A stretch of 14,388 bases of DNA from Kofleriaceae bacterium (GTDB lineage: Bacteria > Myxococcota_A > Polyangia > Haliangiales > Haliangiaceae): NCBI GenBank assembly GCA_024642805.1, contig JAHEAK010000055.1:1-14388 (forward strand), given 5' to 3'. Each line of letters begins with the position of its first letter. Positions within the stretch are counted from its first letter, which is position 1. The position numbers and the translations under genes are program-made. The notes beneath the pieces are model-generated. The model saw only the letters and a program-made list of their open reading frames with translations. It searched no databases and was not told the DNA's origin. This document shows positions 7,406-14,305 of this stretch, one piece after another.

Positions 7406-8958
7406 GCTCGCTGTGGCGTCACTCGATACTGCTGTGCCTGGTGCTCCTGGCCATGTCCTCGTGCGCGAGCGATGAAAAGGTCCCACAAGCCGACTCGCAA
7501 GCCGTCAGTGAGCCGGCCGGTCAGCGCGCCAAGCTCCTCGACAATCCCTTGCACGCCCGCCACCTGGCAGGCACCACTCCACTTTTGTGCGGCGACTGCC
7601 ACGACATCGAGGCCACTGCCTTTACGGCGCCCAAGGTCGAGCGCTGCCTGGCCTGTCACACCGAAGAGGCGACTCGTTTGCACGGTGATGGCGTTGAGTG
7701 CCGAGCCTGTCACGTCTTTGCCGCCGGTCGCGTCGCAGCCAAGAGTGATTGCCAACGCTGTCATGCGGAGGCGCAGGAGGGCAAGCCGGCTATCGTCGCC
7801 CACGCGCTGGTCGATTGCCGCAACTGCCACGCCCCGCACAGTGAACCCAAGCTGGCGGTCAAAGACTGTCTCGAGTGCCACGAAGACCATCAACAAAATC
7901 ACGGCGGCAAGGGGCTCTCCACCGTCGAGCGCTGCAGCCAGTGTCACGTGCCGCACTCCAAATCCCTGGAAGCGGTGACCCGTTGCCAGGGCTGCCACAA
8001 GGACAAGCTCGTGCGTGCGGTCTTTCGCGGGCACGACAAGTGCGACACCTGCCACCAGGGCGACACCCGCTCCGCACCTAGCAAGCCGCTGCCCTGCACG
8101 GGCTGTCACAGCGATCGCCTGACCCTGGCCTCGCAGAGTGCCGAGCCACACAAGGCCTGCACCAGCTGCCACGCTCCGCACGATCCGCGCGGCACCGCCA
8201 TCCAGAGCTGTCGCCGGTGCCACCAGGATGTGGCGCCCAAACATCCCGGCCTGAAAGCATCGGGCTCGTGTCTTGGCTGCCACCCTGCGCACCCGAAGGC
8301 GCCGGCCAGTATCGCAGTGGCCTGTTCGAGCTGCCATCGCCAAGCCTCTGGCGACGACATGCTGCACGCTCCGAAAAAGACCAAGTGCGTGCAGTGCCAC
8401 CAGCCGCATCAGTTCCAGCCGCCGGCCTGTGCAAGTTGCCACGAGCGCGAGGCGACTCTCACCAGGCTAGCCAGTGGTCACGACCAGTGTTCGGCCTGCC
8501 ACCAGACCCCGCACGCACCCAAAGCGACGCCCGGGACCTGCGCCAGCTGCCACGTGGCCGAGTACCAGAGCGCCAATCTCGGCCACAAGGACTGCCGCGC
8601 CTGTCATCAGCCACACAGCGGTGAGCGTCTGCCGGCAGCTCGCTGCGCAACTTGCCACAAGGAGAAACTGCAGATGACCCACGGCCGCATCGATGGCGGC
8701 TGTGAGAACTGCCACCGCCCGCACGGTCCGCAGGGCAAGGCGCGCCCGCCCGCCTGCTTGAGCTGTCACAAGCAAAAACAACTGCCCTCCCTGCATGCGG
8801 TCGAGGCCCACAATCAGTGCACGACCTGTCACCGCGGGCACGGCATGGGTGATCTGGGACGCGCGACCTGCCTCGGCAATTGTCACGTCGATCGAATACA
8901 GCATGAGGCCGTGGCCAAGACCTGCGTCGGCTGTCATCCCTTTGGAGCCAGCCGATGA
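7402..8958 (+). CDS. 25-haem c-type cytochrome lipoprotein built of di-haem repeats
   Basis: 518 residues from the ATG at 7402 (ATGA overlap); the frame extends upstream to 7189, but only inside the previous gene. A signal sequence ends MSSC (Cys21), probably lipidated. There are 25 haem motifs between residue 63 and 512: 24 CxxCH plus one CX3CH (C490-C494, the 24th). They average one per 18-19 residues, with no room for other folded domains. From the fifth haem the motifs alternate between CxxCH followed by x-P-H and CxxCH followed by charged residues (CHKDK, CHKEK), as in doubled-CXXCH domains. The many extra His residues suit bis-His ligation. Such a protein is expected to be an extended electron wire. 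Its place between the conduit genes and the Qrc-like genes suggests it bridges the periplasm, but a surface location is also possible. I recognise no named homologue. Confidence 0.87.
   Translation: MSSLWRHSILLCLVLLAMSSCASDEKVPQADSQAVSEPAGQRAKLLDNPLHARHLAGTTPLLCGDCHDIEATAFTAPKVERCLACHTEEATRLHGDGVECRACHVFAAGRVAAKSDCQRCHAEAQEGKPAIVAHALVDCRNCHAPHSEPKLAVKDCLECHEDHQQNHGGKGLSTVERCSQCHVPHSKSLEAVTRCQGCHKDKLVRAVFRGHDKCDTCHQGDTRSAPSKPLPCTGCHSDRLTLASQSAEPHKACTSCHAPHDPRGTAIQSCRRCHQDVAPKHPGLKASGSCLGCHPAHPKAPASIAVACSSCHRQASGDDMLHAPKKTKCVQCHQPHQFQPPACASCHEREATLTRLASGHDQCSACHQTPHAPKATPGTCASCHVAEYQSANLGHKDCRACHQPHSGERLPAARCATCHKEKLQMTHGRIDGGCENCHRPHGPQGKARPPACLSCHKQKQLPSLHAVEAHNQCTTCHRGHGMGDLGRATCLGNCHVDRIQHEAVAKTCVGCHPFGASR
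7816..8922 (+). repeat. Tandem di-haem repeats, ten units of 34-39 residues
   Basis: Within the 25-haem protein, residues 139-507 divide into ten units, each with two haem motifs. Units begin at Cys139, 178, 214, 253, 290, 329, 363, 398, 434 and 473. The consensus is H-x-x-C-x-x-C-H-x-P-H, about ten variable residues, then C-x-x-C-H followed by a short charged tail. HxxC before the first motif appears in GHDKC, PHKAC, GHDQC, GHKDC and AHNQC. The repeats are diverged at DNA level, so this is an old duplication series rather than a recent slippage array. Confidence 0.8.
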
Positions 8959-9452
8959 GGTGCCTGTGGGTCGCACTTTTGTGCGTAACAGCCTCGTTAT
9001 CGGGCGCTTGCTCGAGCGGCGAGTCGCAGCCTGAGCAGCCCTTGCCATTCTCGCACGCCGTACATGCCGGGCAGCAGGCCATTGCCTGCACCGATTGCCA
9101 CCGAGGGGCTATGGTCCGTACCCAGGCCTCGCTGCCATCGCTAGGTGTTTGTCTTAGTTGTCACATGCGACCGCAGGGCGAGAGTGGCCGCGATCAAGTC
9201 GTGCGCGAGCGCGCCGCTCAGGGGGGCGCCTTCCGCTGGGTACAAGTCACGCGCAATCCAGGGCACGTGTACTTCTCGCACCGAGCTCACACCAGCTTCG
9301 CGAAGATGGAGTGCGCCGAATGTCACGGTCCAGTTGCCAGCTGGTCGCGTCCACCTGCGCAGCCGATTCAAAAGCTCGTCGACATGGGCGCGTGCATGAG
9401 CTGCCACCGCGAGCGCGGCGCCCCCAACGAATGCAAGACCTGCCACCGCTAG
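8955..9452 (+). CDS. Pentahaem cytochrome c lipoprotein, QrcA/ActA-like
   Basis: 165 residues; the ATG overlaps the preceding stop (ATGA). The signal ends LSGAC (Cys19), so the protein is probably membrane-anchored and faces the periplasm. Five CxxCH motifs lie at 45, 66, 120, 147 and 160, the last one residue from the C-terminus. The segment PFSHAVHAG before CTDCH and VYFSHRAHTSF before CAECH show the class III / cytochrome c7-like pattern in which these His residues are distal haem ligands. It is followed seven bases later by the molybdopterin-fold, ferredoxin and NrfD genes. This order (multihaem c, MopB, FeS, NrfD) is that of the Qrc complex (QrcABCD); QrcA has six haems and ActA of alternative complex III five. 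I infer it accepts electrons from the Fe-S subunit and passes them to the larger cytochromes. No gene symbol is given because the exact subfamily needs a phylogeny. Confidence 0.85.
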   Translation: MRCLWVALLCVTASLSGACSSGESQPEQPLPFSHAVHAGQQAIACTDCHRGAMVRTQASLPSLGVCLSCHMRPQGESGRDQVVRERAAQGGAFRWVQVTRNPGHVYFSHRAHTSFAKMECAECHGPVASWSRPPAQPIQKLVDMGACMSCHRERGAPNECKTCHR

Positions 9453-9459
9453 GAACCTC

Positions 9460-11715
9460 ATGAGCAACGATGAAAAACTCAGCAGACGAGCCGCGCTCCT
9501 TGGCATCGGTGCGCTTGGTGGTGGCGCTGCTCTGGCAGCCTGCAAGAAGGAATGGAGCCCACCTGATCAGGACCCCTACAGCGTGGCTCGCGCCAAGCCT
9601 TACGTGCCTGGCGCGGAGGCATGGTCGACGGGCGAAGAACGCTTTGCAACCAGCTCGTGTGCACAGTGCCCGGCGGCCTGCGGCATTCGGGTGCGCGTCG
9701 TCGAAGGACGCGCCGTGCGCATCGAGGGCAATGAGAACAATCCCGTCAACCGAGGCGGCATTGGTCCGCGCGGTCTCGCTGGCCTGCAGGTGCTCTACGA
9801 TCCGGATCGCATCACCGGTCCGATGATTCGCCGAGATGGCAAGCTGGTCCCTGCTAGCTGGGAGGAGGCACAGGCGCGGGTCGTCGCCGAACTCAAGGCC
9901 GTGCGCGCAGGTGGCCACGCGGACCAGCTCCTCATCATGTCTGGGCGTGAGCGCGGCATGATGCACCAGCTCTTCGAGCGCTTTGCACGCGCGTTCGGAA
10001 CGCCAAACTTCGTCGATGGCAGAGGCAATCGCAGCGGCGTGCTTGCACAGAGCATGGAAGAGGCCTTTGGATCCTACGAGAGCCCAGCATTCGACTGGGC
10101 TGGCGCAAACTATGTCTTGGCGCTTGAGGCCGGCCTTCTCGAGGACTCGTGTCAGGCGGTGTACTTCGCCAGGGTTGCGGCTGAACGCAGGCGCGGGCCC
10201 GATGCTCGTCGCTCGCGAATCGTCAGCGCAGGGGCCGCCTTCGATCTCAGCGCCTTCAATGCCGATGAGTGGATTCGCATCCAGCCTGGCACATCCGGCG
10301 CCCTTGCCCTGGCCTTGTGTCGCGAGCTTTTGGTCAACGAGAGCTACGACCAGGTGGCGGTCAGCGCACAGGTGAGTGGCCTCGACGAGTTTCGCGCGGC
10401 CATCGCTCAGTACACGCCAGACTATGTGGCCGCGTTGACCGGTATGCCTGCGCAGACGATTCCACGCGTGGCCCAAGAGCTGTGGAACAATCGCCCCTCC
10501 TTTGCCTTCATCGACGAGCGCAGCGTCGCCTTCTCCAATGGTCGAGAGACAGCGCTGGCGGTCTTCGCCCTCAATAGCCTGCTCGGTGCCGTCGAAGCAC
10601 CCGAGGGCGGCATGCGTCTGGCCCCTATCGCGCCTACCGGTGATTGGCCGGCGCCCATCATCGACGAGCTCGCCGCCGCTGGTCTGGCTGCGCCGCGCAT
10701 GGATCGGGCGGGCACAAGCGAATTTCCGCGCGCGCGTTCCGTGCAAGAAAAGCTCGTAGATGCCATCGACAGGAAGGCTCCTCAGGTCGCGCTCTTGTAC
10801 TACGCCAATCCCATCTACGCTCGTCATCAGCCGGCGCGCTGGCGGGCGGCGATGGCCAAGATTCCCTTCCTCGTCAGCTTTTCGCCCTTCTACGACGAGA
10901 CGGTGAGCGAGCTAGCCCACGTCGTCTTGCCCGATCATTCCTACCTCGAGCGCTTCGAAGACGCGACGCCGGCGCCAGCTCTCGATCGCGCGGTCATGGG
11001 CATTCACAAGCCGGTGGTCGCGCCACTTCACGACACGCGCTCGACAGGAGATGTTCTTATCGAGCTAGCCCACGCGCTCGAGGGCAGTGTGGCGGCATCG
11101 ATGCCATGGCGTGAGCTTCGTGAGGCGATTGATCAGAGGCTGGTCGCGCTCCAGGGGGCAGCGGCAGGCAGCATCAGGGCGGCCACAGCCCAGGCTTTCC
11201 TCGATGATTTGTACCAGGTGGGTGTCTGGAACGATGTGACGCCCGCAGAGCCGCGCGCGATTCACCACCGCCTGGACGCGAGCTGGGCACCTGCGCAGTG
11301 GGCAGGGGAGGAGTCGAGCTTTCCACTCAAGCTGGTACTGTACCGAGCGCTTGGCCATGCGGTCGGCAGTGGCGCCAATCAGCCCTGGCTGCATCAGCTG
11401 CGCGCGCGGCCAGGAGCCAAGGTCTGGGAGCACGTCGCCCTGGTGCATCCAAGCTCGGCCGCGCATCTCAGCGAGCACGACGAAATTCGCATCGCCAGCC
11501 AGTGGGGACAGCTCGTCATGCCGATTCGCTTCGAGCGGCGCATGAGCCCTGGCTTTGTGGCGGTGTCCCTCGGGCGCGGGCACACGGCCTTTGGTCGCTT
11601 TGCCAAGGGGATCGGTGTCAATGCACTCGAACTGGTGGCGCCAGGAGCAGCCCCTGTTACGGGCGCGAGCGTGCTGTGCGGGACCCGCGTGCGATTGGAG
11701 AAAGCCCATGGCTAA
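9460..11715 (+). CDS. Molybdopterin-oxidoreductase-fold subunit, QrcB/ActB-like, degenerate Fe-S site
   Basis: 751-residue member of the DMSO-reductase (complex iron-sulfur molybdoenzyme) superfamily. The N-terminus has a Tat motif (SRRAALL, residues 8-14) and a lipobox LAAC (Cys28), so it is exported folded and probably lipid-anchored in the periplasm. The Fe4S4 domain has C67, C70 and C74, but the fourth ligand position (CX27C) is Gly102 in GIGPRGLAGLQ, where active enzymes have Cys. LYDPDRITGP follows normally. In the Mo-ligand region (NFVDGRGNRSG, ~183-193) I find no Cys, although a Ser is present. Family-typical PGTSGALALA and HVVLPDHSYLERFED occur later. These losses suit the non-catalytic scaffold seen in QrcB and ActB rather than an active polysulfide or thiosulfate reductase. 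AGGA overlaps the upstream stop and sits five bases before ATG. The 3' end overlaps the next gene by 8 bp. Confidence 0.88.
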   Translation: MSNDEKLSRRAALLGIGALGGGAALAACKKEWSPPDQDPYSVARAKPYVPGAEAWSTGEERFATSSCAQCPAACGIRVRVVEGRAVRIEGNENNPVNRGGIGPRGLAGLQVLYDPDRITGPMIRRDGKLVPASWEEAQARVVAELKAVRAGGHADQLLIMSGRERGMMHQLFERFARAFGTPNFVDGRGNRSGVLAQSMEEAFGSYESPAFDWAGANYVLALEAGLLEDSCQAVYFARVAAERRRGPDARRSRIVSAGAAFDLSAFNADEWIRIQPGTSGALALALCRELLVNESYDQVAVSAQVSGLDEFRAAIAQYTPDYVAALTGMPAQTIPRVAQELWNNRPSFAFIDERSVAFSNGRETALAVFALNSLLGAVEAPEGGMRLAPIAPTGDWPAPIIDELAAAGLAAPRMDRAGTSEFPRARSVQEKLVDAIDRKAPQVALLYYANPIYARHQPARWRAAMAKIPFLVSFSPFYDETVSELAHVVLPDHSYLERFEDATPAPALDRAVMGIHKPVVAPLHDTRSTGDVLIELAHALEGSVAASMPWRELREAIDQRLVALQGAAAGSIRAATAQAFLDDLYQVGVWNDVTPAEPRAIHHRLDASWAPAQWAGEESSFPLKLVLYRALGHAVGSGANQPWLHQLRARPGAKVWEHVALVHPSSAAHLSEHDEIRIASQWGQLVMPIRFERRMSPGFVAVSLGRGHTAFGRFAKGIGVNALELVAPGAAPVTGASVLCGTRVRLEKAHG

Positions 11716-12622
11716 TACCTTGCTGGCCGTCTTTCGCTCGCTCGCTGCCCACTTGATTTCAGGTGGCCGCTGGCTCTTGCCGAGGCCAAGGCCGCGCGTC
11801 GATCCAGGCGAGCGTCGTCTGGCACTGGGAGCCGGCATCGCAACCCTGGGGGGAAGCTTCGTGGCGTTGGGCCAGAGCCGCTCGGCCGTAGCGTCGAATG
11901 CGCCGCCGGATCCAGGTCCAGTCACCGGCAGGCGCTGGGGCATGTCCATCGATCTGGATAGCTGCACCGGCTGCAACGCCTGTCAGGTCGCCTGTCGTCA
12001 GGAGAACAACATTCCCACCCAGGGGCCCGAAGCGCTGCAGGAGGGCGGTCACATCGAGTGGATGGCCATGCTGTGGAACGAGCCGGAGGATGAGCTGGCG
12101 ATGCCGGAGCTCTTGCCCTTTCCCTGTCAGCACTGTGACGACGCCCCGTGCGTCAAAGTGTGCCCGGTGGGCGCGACCTATCAAGACTCCGAGGGCATCG
12201 TGGTTCAGGTCTGGGACCGCTGCATCGGCTGTCGCTACTGCATGGTCGCCTGTCCCTACGGGCGCCGCATGTTCAACTGGGAGGAGCCAAAGTTCGAAGG
12301 CAGCCTGGTGCAGATGCTCAACCCGGATGTCGCTACGCGCACTGCCGGTATCGTCGAGAAGTGCACCTTCTGCTCGCATCGTCTGCAGGGCGTGAAAGAA
12401 AGCGCCCGCCTGCAGGGGCGCGAGATGCGCGACGAGGAACTGCAGCACATGACCGCCTGCGCTAGCGCATGCCCGGCCAAGGCCATCACCTTTGGCGACT
12501 TGAACGACACCGAGAGTGCGGTCGCCAAACATCGGCGCAGCCCGCGAGTCTTTCGCTTGCTCGAACATCTGGGCACTGACCCAAAGGTCTTCTACCTGAA
12601 GAAGGAACGACAGGAGGAGTAG
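11708..12622 (+). CDS. Four-cluster ferredoxin-type Fe-S subunit, QrcC/DmsB/PsrB-like
   Basis: 304 residues from the ATG at 11708, overlapping the upstream gene by 8 bp; the longer open frame from 11555 lies inside that gene. Sixteen cysteines fall into four ligand groups: C86/89/92/96 (CTGCNACQVAC), C140/143/148/152, C172/175/178/182 (CIGCRYCMVAC) and C219/222/251/255. This is the standard arrangement of the DmsB/PsrB/NrfC electron-transfer subunit. An N-terminal hydrophobic segment after twin arginines (ERRLALGAGIATLGG, ~35-49) looks like a Tat signal or anchor, placing the protein in the periplasm. It would pass electrons between the NrfD subunit and the multihaem cytochrome. It directly abuts the NrfD gene and ends in a strong ribosome-binding site for it. 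In Qrc one cluster is 3Fe-4S; here all sixteen Cys are present. Confidence 0.92.
   Translation: MANTLLAVFRSLAAHLISGGRWLLPRPRPRVDPGERRLALGAGIATLGGSFVALGQSRSAVASNAPPDPGPVTGRRWGMSIDLDSCTGCNACQVACRQENNIPTQGPEALQEGGHIEWMAMLWNEPEDELAMPELLPFPCQHCDDAPCVKVCPVGATYQDSEGIVVQVWDRCIGCRYCMVACPYGRRMFNWEEPKFEGSLVQMLNPDVATRTAGIVEKCTFCSHRLQGVKESARLQGREMRDEELQHMTACASACPAKAITFGDLNDTESAVAKHRRSPRVFRLLEHLGTDPKVFYLKKERQEE
12612..12619 (+). promoter_or_regulatory. Strong Shine-Dalgarno before the NrfD gene
   Basis: AGGAGGAG lies inside the last codons of the ferredoxin gene, three bases before the ATG at 12623. It is the best ribosome-binding site seen in this operon, where most genes instead rely on overlapping stop/start codons. 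It fixes the NrfD start. Confidence 0.75.
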
Positions 12623-14209
12623 ATGAAGGCCCTGCAAGACACCCTGCTTCCCAGATGGCCTGCCTTGTGGTGGGCTCTCATTGGCCTCTCCGCGCTTGCC
12701 CTTTGCTTTGGAGTTTGGTGTTTTTCGCAGCAGCTGACCTATGGCGACATCGTCACAGGGCATCGCAATCCCGGCTACGGGGGCGCTGCCTGGGGGATGT
12801 ACATCGTCGGCTATGTGTTCTTCGTCGGAGTTAGCTTTGCCGGCATTACGGTGTCGGCCCTATCCCGGCTCTTGCACGTCGAGGCTCTCAAGCCAGCGAC
12901 GCGCATTGCCGAGCTGATGACCATCTCCGCGCTCATTGCCGGCAGCTGTGCGGTCTTTGCTGATCTCGGTCGACCTCTCGATGGTCTGCTCAAGTTGCCG
13001 CGCTTTGCTCGCCCACAGTCGCCCTTCTACGGAACCTTTACCTTGGTCGTCGCCGGCTACTTGTTTTCCAGCATGGTCTTCTTCTTTCTTTCGGCACGTC
13101 ACGACGCCGCGTACATGGCCGAGCACGGTTCGCCGCGGCTGCGCTGGATCTATCGGCTGTGGGCCACTGGCTATCGCGGCACCCTCGCCGAGCAGGACCG
13201 TCACCGCAAGTCGTCATTCTGGCTGTCGGTGAGCATCTTGCCGCTTCTAGTTCTCGCCCACTCGACCCTTGGCTTCATCTTCGGAATTCAATCGGGGCGC
13301 CCCGGTTGGTTCGGTGCCTTACAAGCGCCAGCCTTCGTGGTGCTGGCCGGCGTGTCTGGAACCGGGATGGTGATTTTGGCCCTGGCCAGCGCCCGCAAGA
13401 TCTTCGCTCTCGAGAGCGAGATTCCGCTGGCAACCCTGCGTTGGTTGACCCATTTGATGGCCACCTTAGCGCTGGTCTATCTCTACTTGATGGCGGTGGA
13501 GGAACTGACGGCGAGCTATGCGGCGCCGACCGCCGATCGTGGGGTCGCGCATGCCATTGTCGCCGGTCCTTTCGCCCCGCTTTTTTGGATCACCGTGGTC
13601 TGCCTGGCTCTCACCTTCTCGGTGCCCTTCATCCTGCGCTTGCGAAAGCTGACCTCGCTGCCCTGGATGGTCACGGTCTCGGTGCTGGCCAACGTGGCCG
13701 CGCTACTCAAGCGCTTCCTGATTGTCGTGCCCTCACAGACCCACGGAGCACTCTTGCCCATGGAGCATCACAGCTACTCGCCGACCATCATCGAGTACGG
13801 CATCCTGCTCGGGCTCCTCGGACTTCTGTGCCTGGCGGTCCTGCTCTTTGGACGTTTCTTTCCACTCGTGCACTCCAACCCGAACCTGCCTGACTCGACC
13901 GCCAGCGGCGCGGATTCCCGCACTGCCAGCGTGCTTCGCTATGGCAGCTCGATAGCTGTGGCACTCCTCGCCTTCGCCATGGTGCTGCTCGGCCTTGCCG
14001 ATTCCTTTCGCCTCTTCTCCGATGGCGAGCTCGATCCGCGCATCCCCTACAGCCCGGTGCTCTTTGCTGGCGGCGTGATGCTGCTCTTCTGTGCCGCCAT
14101 CGTCTACGAGACCTTCCCGCGCGCCTCCAGGCGAAGGAGCAACGCAGCCGAGCCCGTCGAGGCTCAGGACCAGTCCCGGGTCGAGCCCGAGGACCAAGCC
14201 AAGACCTAG
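12623..14209 (+). CDS. NrfD/PsrC-family quinol-interacting membrane subunit, QrcD/ActC-like
   Basis: 528-residue polytopic inner-membrane protein. I count about 10-12 hydrophobic segments, approximately at 13-35, 55-80, 98-116, 135-157, 200-222, 236-256, 275-297, 316-336, 345-369, 388-413, 442-460 and 477-496, then a hydrophilic charged tail. Visible features include TYGDIVTGHRNPGYGGAAWG near the N-terminus, DLGRPLD (114-120), the His-containing AHSTLGFIFG (212-221), and LKRFLIVVPSQTH (362-374), which resemble conserved positions of the large NrfD proteins of alternative complex III and Qrc. NrfD subunits oxidise or reduce menaquinone in the membrane and hand electrons to the ferredoxin subunit. 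It starts right after the ferredoxin stop. The stop codon TAG falls in the first unit of a tandem repeat, so the last residues (DQAKT) are repeat-derived. Confidence 0.91.
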   Translation: MKALQDTLLPRWPALWWALIGLSALALCFGVWCFSQQLTYGDIVTGHRNPGYGGAAWGMYIVGYVFFVGVSFAGITVSALSRLLHVEALKPATRIAELMTISALIAGSCAVFADLGRPLDGLLKLPRFARPQSPFYGTFTLVVAGYLFSSMVFFFLSARHDAAYMAEHGSPRLRWIYRLWATGYRGTLAEQDRHRKSSFWLSVSILPLLVLAHSTLGFIFGIQSGRPGWFGALQAPAFVVLAGVSGTGMVILALASARKIFALESEIPLATLRWLTHLMATLALVYLYLMAVEELTASYAAPTADRGVAHAIVAGPFAPLFWITVVCLALTFSVPFILRLRKLTSLPWMVTVSVLANVAALLKRFLIVVPSQTHGALLPMEHHSYSPTIIEYGILLGLLGLLCLAVLLFGRFFPLVHSNPNLPDSTASGADSRTASVLRYGSSIAVALLAFAMVLLGLADSFRLFSDGELDPRIPYSPVLFAGGVMLLFCAAIVYETFPRASRRRSNAAEPVEAQDQSRVEPEDQAKT

Positions 14210-14242
14210 CCAAGACCTAGCCAAGACCTGGCCAAGACCTGG
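14199..14242 (+). repeat. Four tandem copies of an 11-bp repeat at the operon end
   Basis: The unit CCAAGACCTRG occurs four times head to tail: 14199-14209 and 14210-14220 end TAG, while 14221-14231 and 14232-14242 end TGG. The stop codon of the NrfD gene is the TAG of the first copy. The near identity of the units suggests recent slipped-strand expansion. Copy-number change after the first unit would not alter the protein. Confidence 0.95.
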
Positions 14243-14246
14243 CGTC

Positions 14247-14298
14247 AGGACCAGCTCGAAGCGTGGCGCCGTGCACCTGCTGAAGCTTCGCCGGTCCT
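14247..14298. terminator. Imperfect inverted repeat between convergent genes, possible terminator
   Basis: AGGACC (14247-14252) and CGAAGC (14257-14262) pair with GCTTCG (14285-14290) and GGTCCT (14293-14298), giving an interrupted 12-bp stem around a ~22-base loop. There is no T-tract. It lies between two convergent coding regions, where a bidirectional terminator is expected, but its function as one is uncertain. Confidence 0.4.
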
Positions 14299-14305
14299 AT
14301 CAGAC

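Noticed and set aside
7402..8958. CRISPR-like periodicity in the DNA of the 25-haem gene
   Set aside because: The periodic signal comes from repeated CxxCH codons; there are no identical direct repeats with unique spacers and the reading frame is intact.
11555..11707. Longer start for the ferredoxin subunit
   Set aside because: The extra residues come from the out-of-frame 3' end of the MopB gene; the ATG at 11708 fits the operon spacing.
9460..14209. Polysulfide, thiosulfate or tetrathionate reductase (PsrABC-like) as the identity of the MopB/FeS/NrfD genes
   Set aside because: The MopB subunit lacks the fourth Fe-S Cys and a visible Cys ligand for Mo, and a pentahaem c gene precedes it, which fits Qrc/ACIII-type complexes better.
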